Source: an uncultured Elusimicrobia bacterium (GTDB lineage Bacteria > Elusimicrobiota > Elusimicrobia > Elusimicrobiales > Elusimicrobiaceae). From it: 42,741 nt of DNA. This document shows, in pieces, positions 35,397-42,741 of this stretch (the stretch's first letter is position 1; every line of letters starts with the position of its first letter). The notes beneath the pieces are model-generated. The model searched no databases and was not told the origin of the DNA. It was given only the letters and a program-made list of their open reading frames with translations. A program made the translations under genes and the position numbers. The DNA lies in the NCBI GenBank assembly GCA_947306425.1, contig CAMZGO010000012.1:1-42741 (forward strand). Reading direction: 5' to 3'.

Positions 35397-35888
35397 TTAT
35401 ATTGGACTATTTTCTGTTTGGCACACAAAGCATGGAATTAGTTGTAAGAAAGAAACACAATTTGATGACCCATTTGATAGAAAACACTTAGGTGCATTTG
35501 TAAAATTTTTACAAGCTTGTGCTAAAGCAGAATTAACATCTTGTGTTTTTGCAGCACATTCCGAAAAATTACTGTATCTGTGCCGCGATAAAGCAAATTT
35601 ATCATTGTAACAAAGGGGAGAGGAACCATTTAGGCGGCAATTTACATTGCTTGTTATTGTAACATCTAAGGTATTTATATCCTTGGCATACTCGCCATGG
35701 GTCAAATAATATCTATCAGTTGCACTTTTCAGACTTTTAACAGCCATAATAATTTGTGCGAGTTTTGCTTTTGCTACCACTTTCCGATACTGTGATAAAG
35801 CAATTGCGGCAAGTATACCTATAATCAGAACGACTACCAGCAATTCAAGTAAAGTAAAACCTTTACTACTGTTTTTTGTTTTACACAT
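35397..35888 (-). CDS. Type IV pilin-like protein D
   Basis: This 163-residue prepilin has a longer leader (MCKTKNSSKG), then FTLLELLVVV with Glu5 and the shared helix, ending IALSQYRKVVAKA. The head has about nine Cys, many paired by spacing (CRLNGSSPLC, CAAKTQ, ACKNF, CFLSNGSSNC, CFVC). It ends in the CxxC-containing tail CFVCQTENSPI. It is monocistronic between rplU and ispH. Its promoter is the most divergent of the five, lacking the CGTCG element and having GGTG instead of ACG after TTGACA. Confidence 0.88.
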   Translation of the reverse strand: MCKTKNSSKGFTLLELLVVVLIIGILAAIALSQYRKVVAKAKLAQIIMAVKSLKSATDRYYLTHGEYAKDINTLDVTITSNVNCRLNGSSPLCYNDKFALSRHRYSNFSECAAKTQDVNSALAQACKNFTNAPKCFLSNGSSNCVSFLQLIPCFVCQTENSPI

Positions 35889-35938
35889 AAAGCCTCCTAA
35901 TTTAACTTATAAAGAGTTTTCAAATATTTTTCCCTAAA

Positions 35939-35970
35939 ATTATACAAAAAAAAAAAAAAACACCTGTCAA
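35939..35970 (-). promoter_or_regulatory. T-tract promoter of pilin D
   Basis: On the minus strand TTGACA (35970-35965), GGTG, 15 T (35960-35946), G, TATAAT (35944-35939). The spacer is 20 bp. The preceding CCTC is conserved; CGTCG is absent at the expected position. Confidence 0.72.
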
Positions 35971-36057
35971 GAGGCTTCTTATAAAATAAAGGTATATCAT
36001 TATTTTTTAACTTCGGCAAATAAAAAATTAAGAATCAAAATATAACCCTTATATTTT

Positions 36058-36066
36058 TGCTAAAAT
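36058..36066 (+). promoter_or_regulatory. ispH extended -10 box, leaderless start
   Basis: TGCTAAAAT is followed by 6 nt and the ATG at 36073, with no Shine-Dalgarno. Confidence 0.55.
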
Positions 36067-36072
36067 ATCTAT

Positions 36073-36936
36073 ATGAGTAATAACTATAAAATAACTATAG
36101 CATCAAGTGCAGGGTTCTGCCCCGGTGTTAAAAACGCTATAGAGCGTGTTTTACAACTTGCAGAAAAAGGTAAAAAACCGGTTTATACCGTAGGTCCTTT
36201 GATACATAATAAACAAGTGACTCAAATGCTTGAAAAAAAAGATATTTTTACAATAAACCGTTTAAATGAAGCTATTGATAAACAAGGCGTTTTAGTTATT
36301 CGCGCACACGGCATAACACCGGAATATCAAAAGCAAGTTTTTGATACCGGCCTTGAAGTTATTGATTGCACCTGCCCGCTTGTTAAACGCGCACATACCA
36401 TAATAGATGAATATGCAAAAAAAGGTTATTATACTGTTATTATCGGCGATGCGGAACATGCGGAAGTTATCGGCCTGCTTGGTTACACACAGGGTAAAGG
36501 CATTGTGGTTGCTGACGCGGAAGAAGCAAAGAAATTGCCTGCTTATGATAAAGTAAATGTTGTCGCGCAAACGACACAAAAGGAACAAACTTTTTTTGAA
36601 GCGGCAGAAGTTATAAAACAAAAATCAAAAGTCTGCCAAATATCAAATACAATTTGCACACCGACAAAGCAAAGGCAAAAAGAAACTTTAGAACTTGCAA
36701 AAAATGCGGACCTTGTTATAGTCGTGGGCGGTAAACATAGTGCAAATACGGCACGCCTTGCAAAACTTTGCGGTGAACTTTGCAAAAAAGTTTTGCATGT
36801 GGAAACTGCCGAAGAAGTTAAAAAAGAAATTTTAGAAGATGCAAAAAATATTTTAATTACCGCAGGTGCTTCCACCCCTGATTGGATTATTCAGGAAGTA
36901 GCAAAAAAAGTGGAAAGCATTAAGGGGGAAAAATGA
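36073..36936 (+). CDS. ispH: HMBPP reductase IspH
   Basis: This 287-residue protein has the three [4Fe-4S]-ligand cysteines in GFCPGVKNAIER, IDCTCPLVKRAH and ISNTICTPTKQRQ, plus the conserved VIRAHG. It makes IPP and DMAPP in the last step of the MEP isoprenoid pathway. It overlaps the phosphofructokinase gene by 4 nt, so four unrelated housekeeping genes (ispH, pfk, rlmB, mnmA) form one compact operon. Length is typical. Confidence 0.96.
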   Translation: MSNNYKITIASSAGFCPGVKNAIERVLQLAEKGKKPVYTVGPLIHNKQVTQMLEKKDIFTINRLNEAIDKQGVLVIRAHGITPEYQKQVFDTGLEVIDCTCPLVKRAHTIIDEYAKKGYYTVIIGDAEHAEVIGLLGYTQGKGIVVADAEEAKKLPAYDKVNVVAQTTQKEQTFFEAAEVIKQKSKVCQISNTICTPTKQRQKETLELAKNADLVIVVGGKHSANTARLAKLCGELCKKVLHVETAEEVKKEILEDAKNILITAGASTPDWIIQEVAKKVESIKGEK

Positions 36937-38042
36937 GTGATATTAAAAGAATCGGCGTTCTTACCGCCGGTGGGGATTGCCCAGGTTTAAATGCGGTTGT
37001 CCGCGCAGTTACAAAATATGCTTTACTTAAAAATATTGAAGTTTACGGTTTTAAAAACGGTTTTGACGGGCTTGTTAAAAATGAATTTATTCTTCTTGAT
37101 AATAAAGCCGTTTCCGGTATTTTAACACGCGGCGGAACTATACTTGGAACAAGCAATATTGCAAACCCTTTCCGCTACACTTTGGCCCCGTTGGGCACAC
37201 CGGAAAAACCTAAAGACGTTTCAGACCTTGTTTTGCAAAATATAGAAAAAAACAAAATTGATGCAATAGTTACTATCGGCGGGGATGGAACTTTATCAAT
37301 GTCAAAACAATTTATTGATAAAGGTGTAAAAATCGTGGGCGTACCAAAAACTATTGATAATGATTTGTCCGCCACCGATTATACTTTTGGTTTTGACAGC
37401 GCTTTGGCTATCGCTACTGATGCCGTGGACCGCATACATACTACTGCCGAATCGCACCATCGTGTTATGATTGTTGAAACTATGGGCCGCTATGCCGGTT
37501 GGATTGCTTTGCGCTCATGTATAGCAGGCGGCGGTGATATTTGTTTGATACCTGAAATACCTTATAATGATGATTTAATAGTAAAAGCAATTTTAGAACG
37601 CCAAAAACAAGGCAAAACTTTTAGTATAATTGTTGCGGCGGAAGGCGCAAAAAATGAGAAAGGTGAAATGGCGGTGCAAAAAACCGTTGCCGGCTCAACT
37701 GATCCTATACGTCTTGGAGGCATAGCACAAAGAATTGCCGATATGGTTGAAAGTGAAATTAAAACCGAGTGCCGCGTTGTTGTGCTTGGGCATTTGCAAC
37801 GCGGGGGAACACCGACCGCTTTTGACAGATGGCTTTCCACACGTTTTGGAAGTGCGGCGGTTGACCTTATCTTAAGAGGTAAAACAGGTTATATGGTTGC
37901 TTTAAGAGAAACGGAAATTGTGTCCGTTCCAATCGCTGAAGCAGTTGCGCACTTAAAGCTCGTTGACCCCAAGGGGCAAGAAGTACGCGCGGCAGTAAGC
38001 GTCGGTACAAGTTTCGGCGCAAAATTAAATTTTGAGGATTAA
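36933..38042 (+). CDS. pfkA: 6-phosphofructokinase, ATP-type
   Basis: This 369-residue protein starts with GVLTAGGDCPGLNAVVRA and has GGDGTL (about 116-121) and PKTIDND (about 138-144). Gly in GGDG (E. coli Gly104) points to ATP as donor, while Lys in PKTIDND is found in group III enzymes, including ATP-dependent actinobacterial ones. So it is most likely an ATP-dependent group III phosphofructokinase, though the donor needs an assay. The bacterial PEP/ADP allosteric site is not obvious. It complements the PPi-type enzyme at 14382-16040. Confidence 0.92.
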   Translation: MSDIKRIGVLTAGGDCPGLNAVVRAVTKYALLKNIEVYGFKNGFDGLVKNEFILLDNKAVSGILTRGGTILGTSNIANPFRYTLAPLGTPEKPKDVSDLVLQNIEKNKIDAIVTIGGDGTLSMSKQFIDKGVKIVGVPKTIDNDLSATDYTFGFDSALAIATDAVDRIHTTAESHHRVMIVETMGRYAGWIALRSCIAGGGDICLIPEIPYNDDLIVKAILERQKQGKTFSIIVAAEGAKNEKGEMAVQKTVAGSTDPIRLGGIAQRIADMVESEIKTECRVVVLGHLQRGGTPTAFDRWLSTRFGSAAVDLILRGKTGYMVALRETEIVSVPIAEAVAHLKLVDPKGQEVRAAVSVGTSFGAKLNFED

Positions 38043-38043
38043 T

Positions 38044-38784
38044 ATGATAAATAAACAAGAATTAATGTTCGGAATTCACCCGATTCGTGAAGCGTTAAAA
38101 AGTAAAAAACGCCATATTTTTGAATTGTATATCGTTAAAGATAAAACAAAAAACCGCGCTGTTGATGAAGTTATTAAAATGGCAAAGGCGGCAAATGTTA
38201 TTATCAAAAGTATAGAAGCACGTTTAATGGATAATATGGTAAACGGGCAAAACCATCAGGGTTTAATTGCACGTGCCGAGCCTTTAAAAACTTTGCGCTT
38301 GAGTGATGCAATTTATCAGGCACAAGGCAAAAAAGAACTTTGGCTTGCTTTAGATGAAGTTACAGACCCGCAAAATTTGGGTGCTATGTTAAGAAGTGCC
38401 GCCTGCTTAGGGTTTTCCACTGTGTTATTACCGAAGCATAGAACTGTGGGTATAACACCGGCGGTGCATAAAGTTGCTTGCGGTGCTTTGGAAACTTTAA
38501 ATATTGTTGAAGTTTCAAATTTAAATACCGCGATTTTAGATTTAAAAGATGAAGGCTTTTGGGTTTACGGTGCTGATATGGCCGGTAAAGATATTAAACA
38601 TTTTTCCTATGCTTACCCGGCTTTGCTTGTGATTGGCTCAGAAGGCACAGGTTTACGCGAAAAAACAAAAGAACATTGTGATGATATAATTGCCATTAAG
38701 CAAAAAGGCGGAGTTAGCAGTTTGAATGCATCGGCCTCTGCTGCAATTATAATGTATGATTTAAGTTCAAAATTAGGAGATTAA
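38044..38784 (+). CDS. rlmB: 23S rRNA 2'-O-methyltransferase RlmB/TrmH family
   Basis: This 246-residue SPOUT methyltransferase has an N-terminal substrate-binding domain (ELMFGIHPIREALKSKKR) and the three SPOUT motifs: DEVTDPQNLGAMLRSA, LVIGSEGTGL and SLNASASAAI. It is closest to RlmB, which methylates G2251 of 23S rRNA, but related TrmH-type enzymes cannot be excluded. The start at 38044 follows GAGG at 38034-38037, one nt after the pfkA stop; in-frame codons from 38032 lie inside pfkA and are less likely. Confidence 0.88.
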   Translation: MINKQELMFGIHPIREALKSKKRHIFELYIVKDKTKNRAVDEVIKMAKAANVIIKSIEARLMDNMVNGQNHQGLIARAEPLKTLRLSDAIYQAQGKKELWLALDEVTDPQNLGAMLRSAACLGFSTVLLPKHRTVGITPAVHKVACGALETLNIVEVSNLNTAILDLKDEGFWVYGADMAGKDIKHFSYAYPALLVIGSEGTGLREKTKEHCDDIIAIKQKGGVSSLNASASAAIIMYDLSSKLGD

Positions 38785-38787
38785 TTT

Positions 38788-39843
38788 ATGAAAGTTGTCG
38801 TCGGCATAAGCGGTGGGGTAGATTCAGCATTATCAGCATATTTACTTAAAGAACAAGGGCATGAAGTCATTGGTGCTATGATGCTTACTTGGGATAAATC
38901 TATGCCAATCCCCCCTATAACAGGCGGTTGCCTTGCCCCGGAAGAAGAAGATTTGGAAGCGGCTGAGGCCGTCGCAAAATCTGTCGGTATACCTTTGGTA
39001 ACTGTAAATTTGGCAAAAGAATTCAGTGAAATTGTTTTAAAAAATTTTAAGCAAGAATATGCCAATGGCAGAACGCCAAACCCGTGTTTAATTTGTAATC
39101 AAAATTTGAAATTTGGACTCCTTATGCAAGGTGTAAAAAAGCAGGGTATTGATTTTGATAAATTTGCTACAGGCCATTACTGCCGCATAAGTTACGACGA
39201 AAATTTAAAACGTTTTCAACTTAAAACTGCAAGCGATATAAAAAAAGACCAAAGTTATTTTTTGTACCGCTTAAATCAAGAGCAACTTTCAAAAATAATT
39301 TTTCCCTTAAGTGAACTTACAAAAACAGAAGTACGAAAATTAGCGGAAAGATATAATTTACCCGTCGCGAAAAGGCAAGACAGTCAAGATTTTTACGCAG
39401 GTGATTATAAAGATATTTTACAATTTAAACCAAAACGCGGCGATATTGTTGACAAAACCGGCAAAGTACTTGGACATCACGAAGGTATTTGGAATTTTAC
39501 TATCGGCAAACGCAAAGGCCTTTTGGGCGGTGGCACAAAAGAACCTATTTATGTTATCGGTTTAGATTCCTGCCATAACCGCGTTATTGTTGGCGGTAAA
39601 AACGATTTATTTTCAAAAGAAATTATTGTTGAAAATATCAATTGGGTATCAATTCCCCCGACTGAAAATTTTAGAGCACAAGTTAAAATACGCGCTCAGC
39701 ATAAACCGGCTGATGCGGAAATTATTGTTAAAGATAATACTGCAAAAGTTATTTTTGATGAACCGCAAATGGCAGTTACCCCGGGGCAGAGTGCTGTGTT
39801 TTATAACGGCGAAATTTTGCTTGCCGGCGGTGTGATAAAATAA
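38788..39843 (+). CDS. mnmA: tRNA-specific 2-thiouridylase MnmA, atypical
   Basis: This 351-residue protein has the PP-loop GISGGVDSALSA, the first catalytic Cys region PNPCLICN (Cys100, Cys103), and KDQSYFLYRL. In E. coli the second catalytic Cys (Cys199) lies in DSTGICFIGE; the aligned segment here is DSQDFYAGD (residues 198-206), with no Cys. MnmA thiolates U34 of Lys, Glu and Gln tRNAs. The CxxC and other Cys (GGCLAP, HYCRI) may support a different sulfur-transfer or Fe-S mechanism. It is the last gene of the ispH operon, 3 nt after rlmB. Confidence 0.88.
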   Translation: MKVVVGISGGVDSALSAYLLKEQGHEVIGAMMLTWDKSMPIPPITGGCLAPEEEDLEAAEAVAKSVGIPLVTVNLAKEFSEIVLKNFKQEYANGRTPNPCLICNQNLKFGLLMQGVKKQGIDFDKFATGHYCRISYDENLKRFQLKTASDIKKDQSYFLYRLNQEQLSKIIFPLSELTKTEVRKLAERYNLPVAKRQDSQDFYAGDYKDILQFKPKRGDIVDKTGKVLGHHEGIWNFTIGKRKGLLGGGTKEPIYVIGLDSCHNRVIVGGKNDLFSKEIIVENINWVSIPPTENFRAQVKIRAQHKPADAEIIVKDNTAKVIFDEPQMAVTPGQSAVFYNGEILLAGGVIK

Positions 39844-39926
39844 ATTCTTCCAAAAAATACTATCTTTACTTATACTTTTAATTTTATTTTATTAAATAGA
39901 ATTATCTGACTATTTTTCATTTTCCT

Positions 39927-39979
39927 CGTCGTGTGGTATAATTGCCTCTTGACAACGTTTTTTTTTTTTTTTGTATAAT
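39927..39979 (+). promoter_or_regulatory. T-tract promoter of pilin E
   Basis: CGTCG (39927-39931), 17 nt, TTGACA (39949-39954), ACG, 15 T (39958-39972), G, TATAAT (39974-39979). The spacer is 19 bp. The upstream block 39883-39948 matches the one before pilin C at about 56 of 66 positions. Confidence 0.78.
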
Positions 39980-40012
39980 TTTTAATATAGATTATATTTT
40001 GCGAGGTAATTT

Positions 40013-40570
40013 ATGTTAAAAAATTATAAAGGTTTTACTTTAATAGAGTTATTAGTAGTTGTTTTAATAATTGGCATTTTAGCAGCTATTGCTTTACCGC
40101 AATATAGAAAAGCAATTGAAAAAAGTAAAGCAAGTCAAGGTCTTATTATATTGAAAGCGGTTGATCAAGCCTTTCGTGATTTTTATCTAGTTAATGGAAA
40201 GTACCCAACCTCTTTTGACGAACTTGAAATATCACTTCCATCAAATTTTGATATAAATGAAAATTTTATTCCTAATAATCAAACTTATGGTAAATCAAAT
40301 CAAGATTGGAACATATCTTTTGAGAAGACTGTTTATAAAGAAATTTTTATGGTACGTAAAAGTGGAAAATTTCAAGGTGCTGGATTTTATATATATTATA
40401 ATAACCAGTATGGAGCTGTTCCTTCAAATAAAATATTATGTTTAGAAAGAAAAGCAGGGGCTATATATAAATTTAATTCGGATTTATTAGCAGGTGAATT
40501 TTGTGAGAAAGTAATGGGTGCAAAAAAATTATTAATAGAAAGTTATTATGCTCGTGTATACGGTATGTAA
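40013..40570 (+). CDS. Type IV pilin-like protein E
   Basis: This 185-residue prepilin has the leader MLKNYKG, then FTLIELLVVV with Glu5 and the shared helix ending IALPQYRKAIEKSKAS. The early head region DFYLVNGKYPTSFDELEISLP resembles the D[FI]DI motif region of the other pilins. It has only two Cys (ILCLER and GEFCEK), near the C-terminus, so at most one disulfide. GAGG precedes the ATG. It is a single-gene unit between mnmA and the rRNA promoter region. Confidence 0.9.
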   Translation: MLKNYKGFTLIELLVVVLIIGILAAIALPQYRKAIEKSKASQGLIILKAVDQAFRDFYLVNGKYPTSFDELEISLPSNFDINENFIPNNQTYGKSNQDWNISFEKTVYKEIFMVRKSGKFQGAGFYIYYNNQYGAVPSNKILCLERKAGAIYKFNSDLLAGEFCEKVMGAKKLLIESYYARVYGM

Positions 40571-40842
40571 TTCATAAAGTCAAATCGAGTGCGTAAACCC
40601 GACAATTATTTTTGAGGAAAGTTATTAAAATGTTGAAGTTCAGAGTTAAAGCGTACGAACGCATTTTGTGCGACGTAGCAAATTTAAGATGATTTTTAAC
40701 TTTTCTCTGCGACGACGAGTACCCAGAAGAACTTGGAGCGAAGCGACATATCGGTACTCTAGGAGCAGAAAAATTAAAAAGCACTTAAATTTGCAAGAAC
40801 ATGCACACTAATTAACATAATTCGTCATAACAAAAATACCCC
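40571..40842. repeat. Gap with a 117-nt imperfect palindrome
   Basis: From 40678 to 40794 the sequence folds back on itself: GCAAATTTAAG (40678-40688) with CTTAAATTTGC (40784-40794); ATTTTTAACTTTTC plus TCTGC with GCAGAAAAATTAAAAA; and GAGTACC with GGTACTC, around a loop of about 29 nt. It could be a structured RNA, a processing or termination signal, or a palindromic repeat element. A 70-codon open frame covers it on the minus strand, but its sequence follows the palindrome and lacks a convincing start. Confidence 0.55.
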
Positions 40843-40871
40843 TTGACAAATAAGTAAATATGTTATACACT
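40843..40871 (+). promoter_or_regulatory. rRNA promoter P1
   Basis: TTGACA (40843-40848), 17-bp spacer, TACACT (40866-40871). Confidence 0.6.
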
Positions 40872-40949
40872 ATATTATCGCAAGTACATTAGTACCTCTG
40901 CAAAGACGTAAAAGTTAGCCCTTTTTTAAAAGGAATAAAAAAAAGGGGG

Positions 40950-40978
40950 TTGACATTTCGCTCTTTTTATGTTACAAT
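40950..40978 (+). promoter_or_regulatory. rRNA promoter P2
   Basis: TTGACA (40950-40955), 17-bp spacer, TACAAT (40973-40978). A/T-rich sequence just upstream may act as an UP element. Confidence 0.75.
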
Positions 40979-41015
40979 AATAAGGTAGCTCTTTTAAGAA
41001 CTTGAAACAACACGG

Positions 41016-41046
41016 TTGACAAACTTAAATACCTGTTGAATATAGA
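41016..41046 (+). promoter_or_regulatory. rRNA promoter P3 (weak -10)
   Basis: TTGACA (41016-41021) with TATAGA (41041-41046) at a 19-bp spacer. It is preceded by the 20-bp block 40993-41012, which also precedes P5. Confidence 0.45.
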
Positions 41047-41080
41047 TATGCAACTTTACGGCGTTGAATCAGCAAAAGGC

Positions 41081-41109
41081 TAGACAACCCCCTAAATGCG
41101 TGCTAAAAT
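41081..41109 (+). promoter_or_regulatory. rRNA promoter P4
   Basis: TAGACA (41081-41086), 17-bp spacer, extended TGC then TAAAAT (41104-41109). Confidence 0.5.
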
Positions 41110-41119
41110 ATTAAACAAA

Positions 41120-41169
41120 TTTAAGAACTTGAAACAACAGTTGACAACCTTAAAAATAAATGCTATAAT
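41120..41169 (+). promoter_or_regulatory. rRNA promoter P5 with repeated upstream block
   Basis: The 20 bases TTTAAGAACTTGAAACAACA at 41120-41139 repeat those at 40993-41012. TTGACA (41141-41146), 17-bp spacer and TATAAT (41164-41169) follow: a consensus promoter. Confidence 0.8.
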
Positions 41170-41315
41170 AATTAAGTAACAAAAATAAATTTGATCTTTT
41201 TAGTTTTTAGTTTCAACAGATTTTAAAGCAGGTCATGCTAGATTAAAAATCAGTACCCTAGGCTTAGGTTTAGGGATTTTAAAAGTCAAAGTTTCCGACG
41301 TTAAAAAAGGAAAAC

Positions 41316-41344
41316 TTGACAAACGTAGAAAAATTTTATATAAT
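41316..41344 (+). promoter_or_regulatory. rRNA promoter P6
   Basis: TTGACA (41316-41321), 17-bp spacer, TATAAT (41339-41344). It is the last promoter before the 16S gene and predicts initiation near 41351. Confidence 0.8.
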
Positions 41345-41350
41345 ATTCTT

Positions 41351-41661
41351 ATAACCTAAAAACGGTTGTAAGGAAAGACAAAATTTCCAGGTTGTTAATC
41401 CGGAAGGAAAACAGCCAAGGAGATTTCGCTCTCTGAAAATTTGATCGCAAATGTGCGAATGGGCAGTTTGAAGCAAGAGAAACCGGATTTCCGGTGGAAC
41501 TTAATTAAACTGACATTCAAACTAGTAACTTATATATACCTTATATATAAGCCAACGTAAATTCAAAAGAGTAGTACAAAACTAATAGAGTCATAAGTCA
41601 ACAAATCTTCGTTAAGTGATTAAAATCCACTAAACAAGAAATTGCTTAGCGGTTTTTAATT
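41351..41661 (+). other. rRNA leader
   Basis: About 310 nt from the last promoter to the 16S 5' end. Small hairpins are visible: AACC/GGTT around 41353-41366, ACCGGA/TCCGGT around 41481-41494, and CTTATATATA paired with TATATATAAG around 41528-41550. A clear boxA was not found. The left half of the RNase III processing stem should lie near 41590-41660 but cannot be confirmed without the 3' flank. Confidence 0.5.

Positions 41662-42741
<1,080 letters not shown>

Noticed and set aside
40572-40784. 70-codon minus-strand open frame over the 117-nt palindrome
   Set aside because: The frame coincides with the palindrome, has no convincing start signal, and matches no family I recognise.

Overview
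The window looks like chromosomal DNA of a Gram-negative, low-to-medium GC bacterium of the Elusimicrobium type. Three things suggest this: a complete outer-membrane and lipid A gene set, a 16S rRNA gene at the right end whose assignment I could not test by search, and five scattered orphan type IV pilin-like genes with almost identical N-termini. I recall a large family of such pilin-like genes in Elusimicrobium minutum. The species assignment is inference.

Layout. 190-10111 (minus) is an envelope operon: bamA, an OmpH/Skp-like chaperone, lpxD, lpxC, lpxA and lpxI, followed by a Pmp-like autotransporter. 10229-13506 (plus) holds a POT peptide transporter, rsmE and mtaB. 14382-17550 (plus) holds PPi-type phosphofructokinase and lysS. 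18697-21559 (minus) holds lpxB, a short RelA/SpoT protein and a zinc-ribbon membrane protein. 21595-26172 (plus) holds ndk, a degenerate alpha/beta-hydrolase and the muropeptide-recycling genes murQ, anmK and nagZ. 27026-33024 (plus) holds mfd, pal, cpoB, tolB and a DUF486 membrane protein. 33137-35191 (minus) holds rplU, rpmA, a TauE-type transporter and a candidate attenuator ahead of a 31-codon membrane-peptide gene. 36073-39843 (plus) holds ispH, an ATP-type phosphofructokinase, rlmB and mnmA. 40571-41661 is a long hairpin plus about six tandem promoters, leading into the 16S rRNA gene at 41662 (cut by the window edge).

Five single-gene pilin cassettes sit between these operons (13541, 17603, 26337, 35397, 40013). 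Each is driven by a CCTCTTGACA box, a run of 15-16 T, and a TACAAT/TATAAT box. The homopolymer therefore fills the promoter spacer (19-20 bp), an arrangement that could vary expression by slippage. Four of the five also carry CGTCG exactly 22 bp upstream of the -35 box. This dispersed, possibly phase-variable pilin regulon is the strongest candidate for a new system.

A second theme is start-site architecture. bamA, rsmE, lpxB, ndk, mfd and ispH all have a -10 box exactly 6 nt before the ATG and no Shine-Dalgarno, which predicts leaderless mRNAs. The pilins, pal, murQ, pfp, lysS and rpmA have clear Shine-Dalgarno sites. A third candidate is the attenuator-like leader at 33263-33466, with mutually exclusive hairpins.
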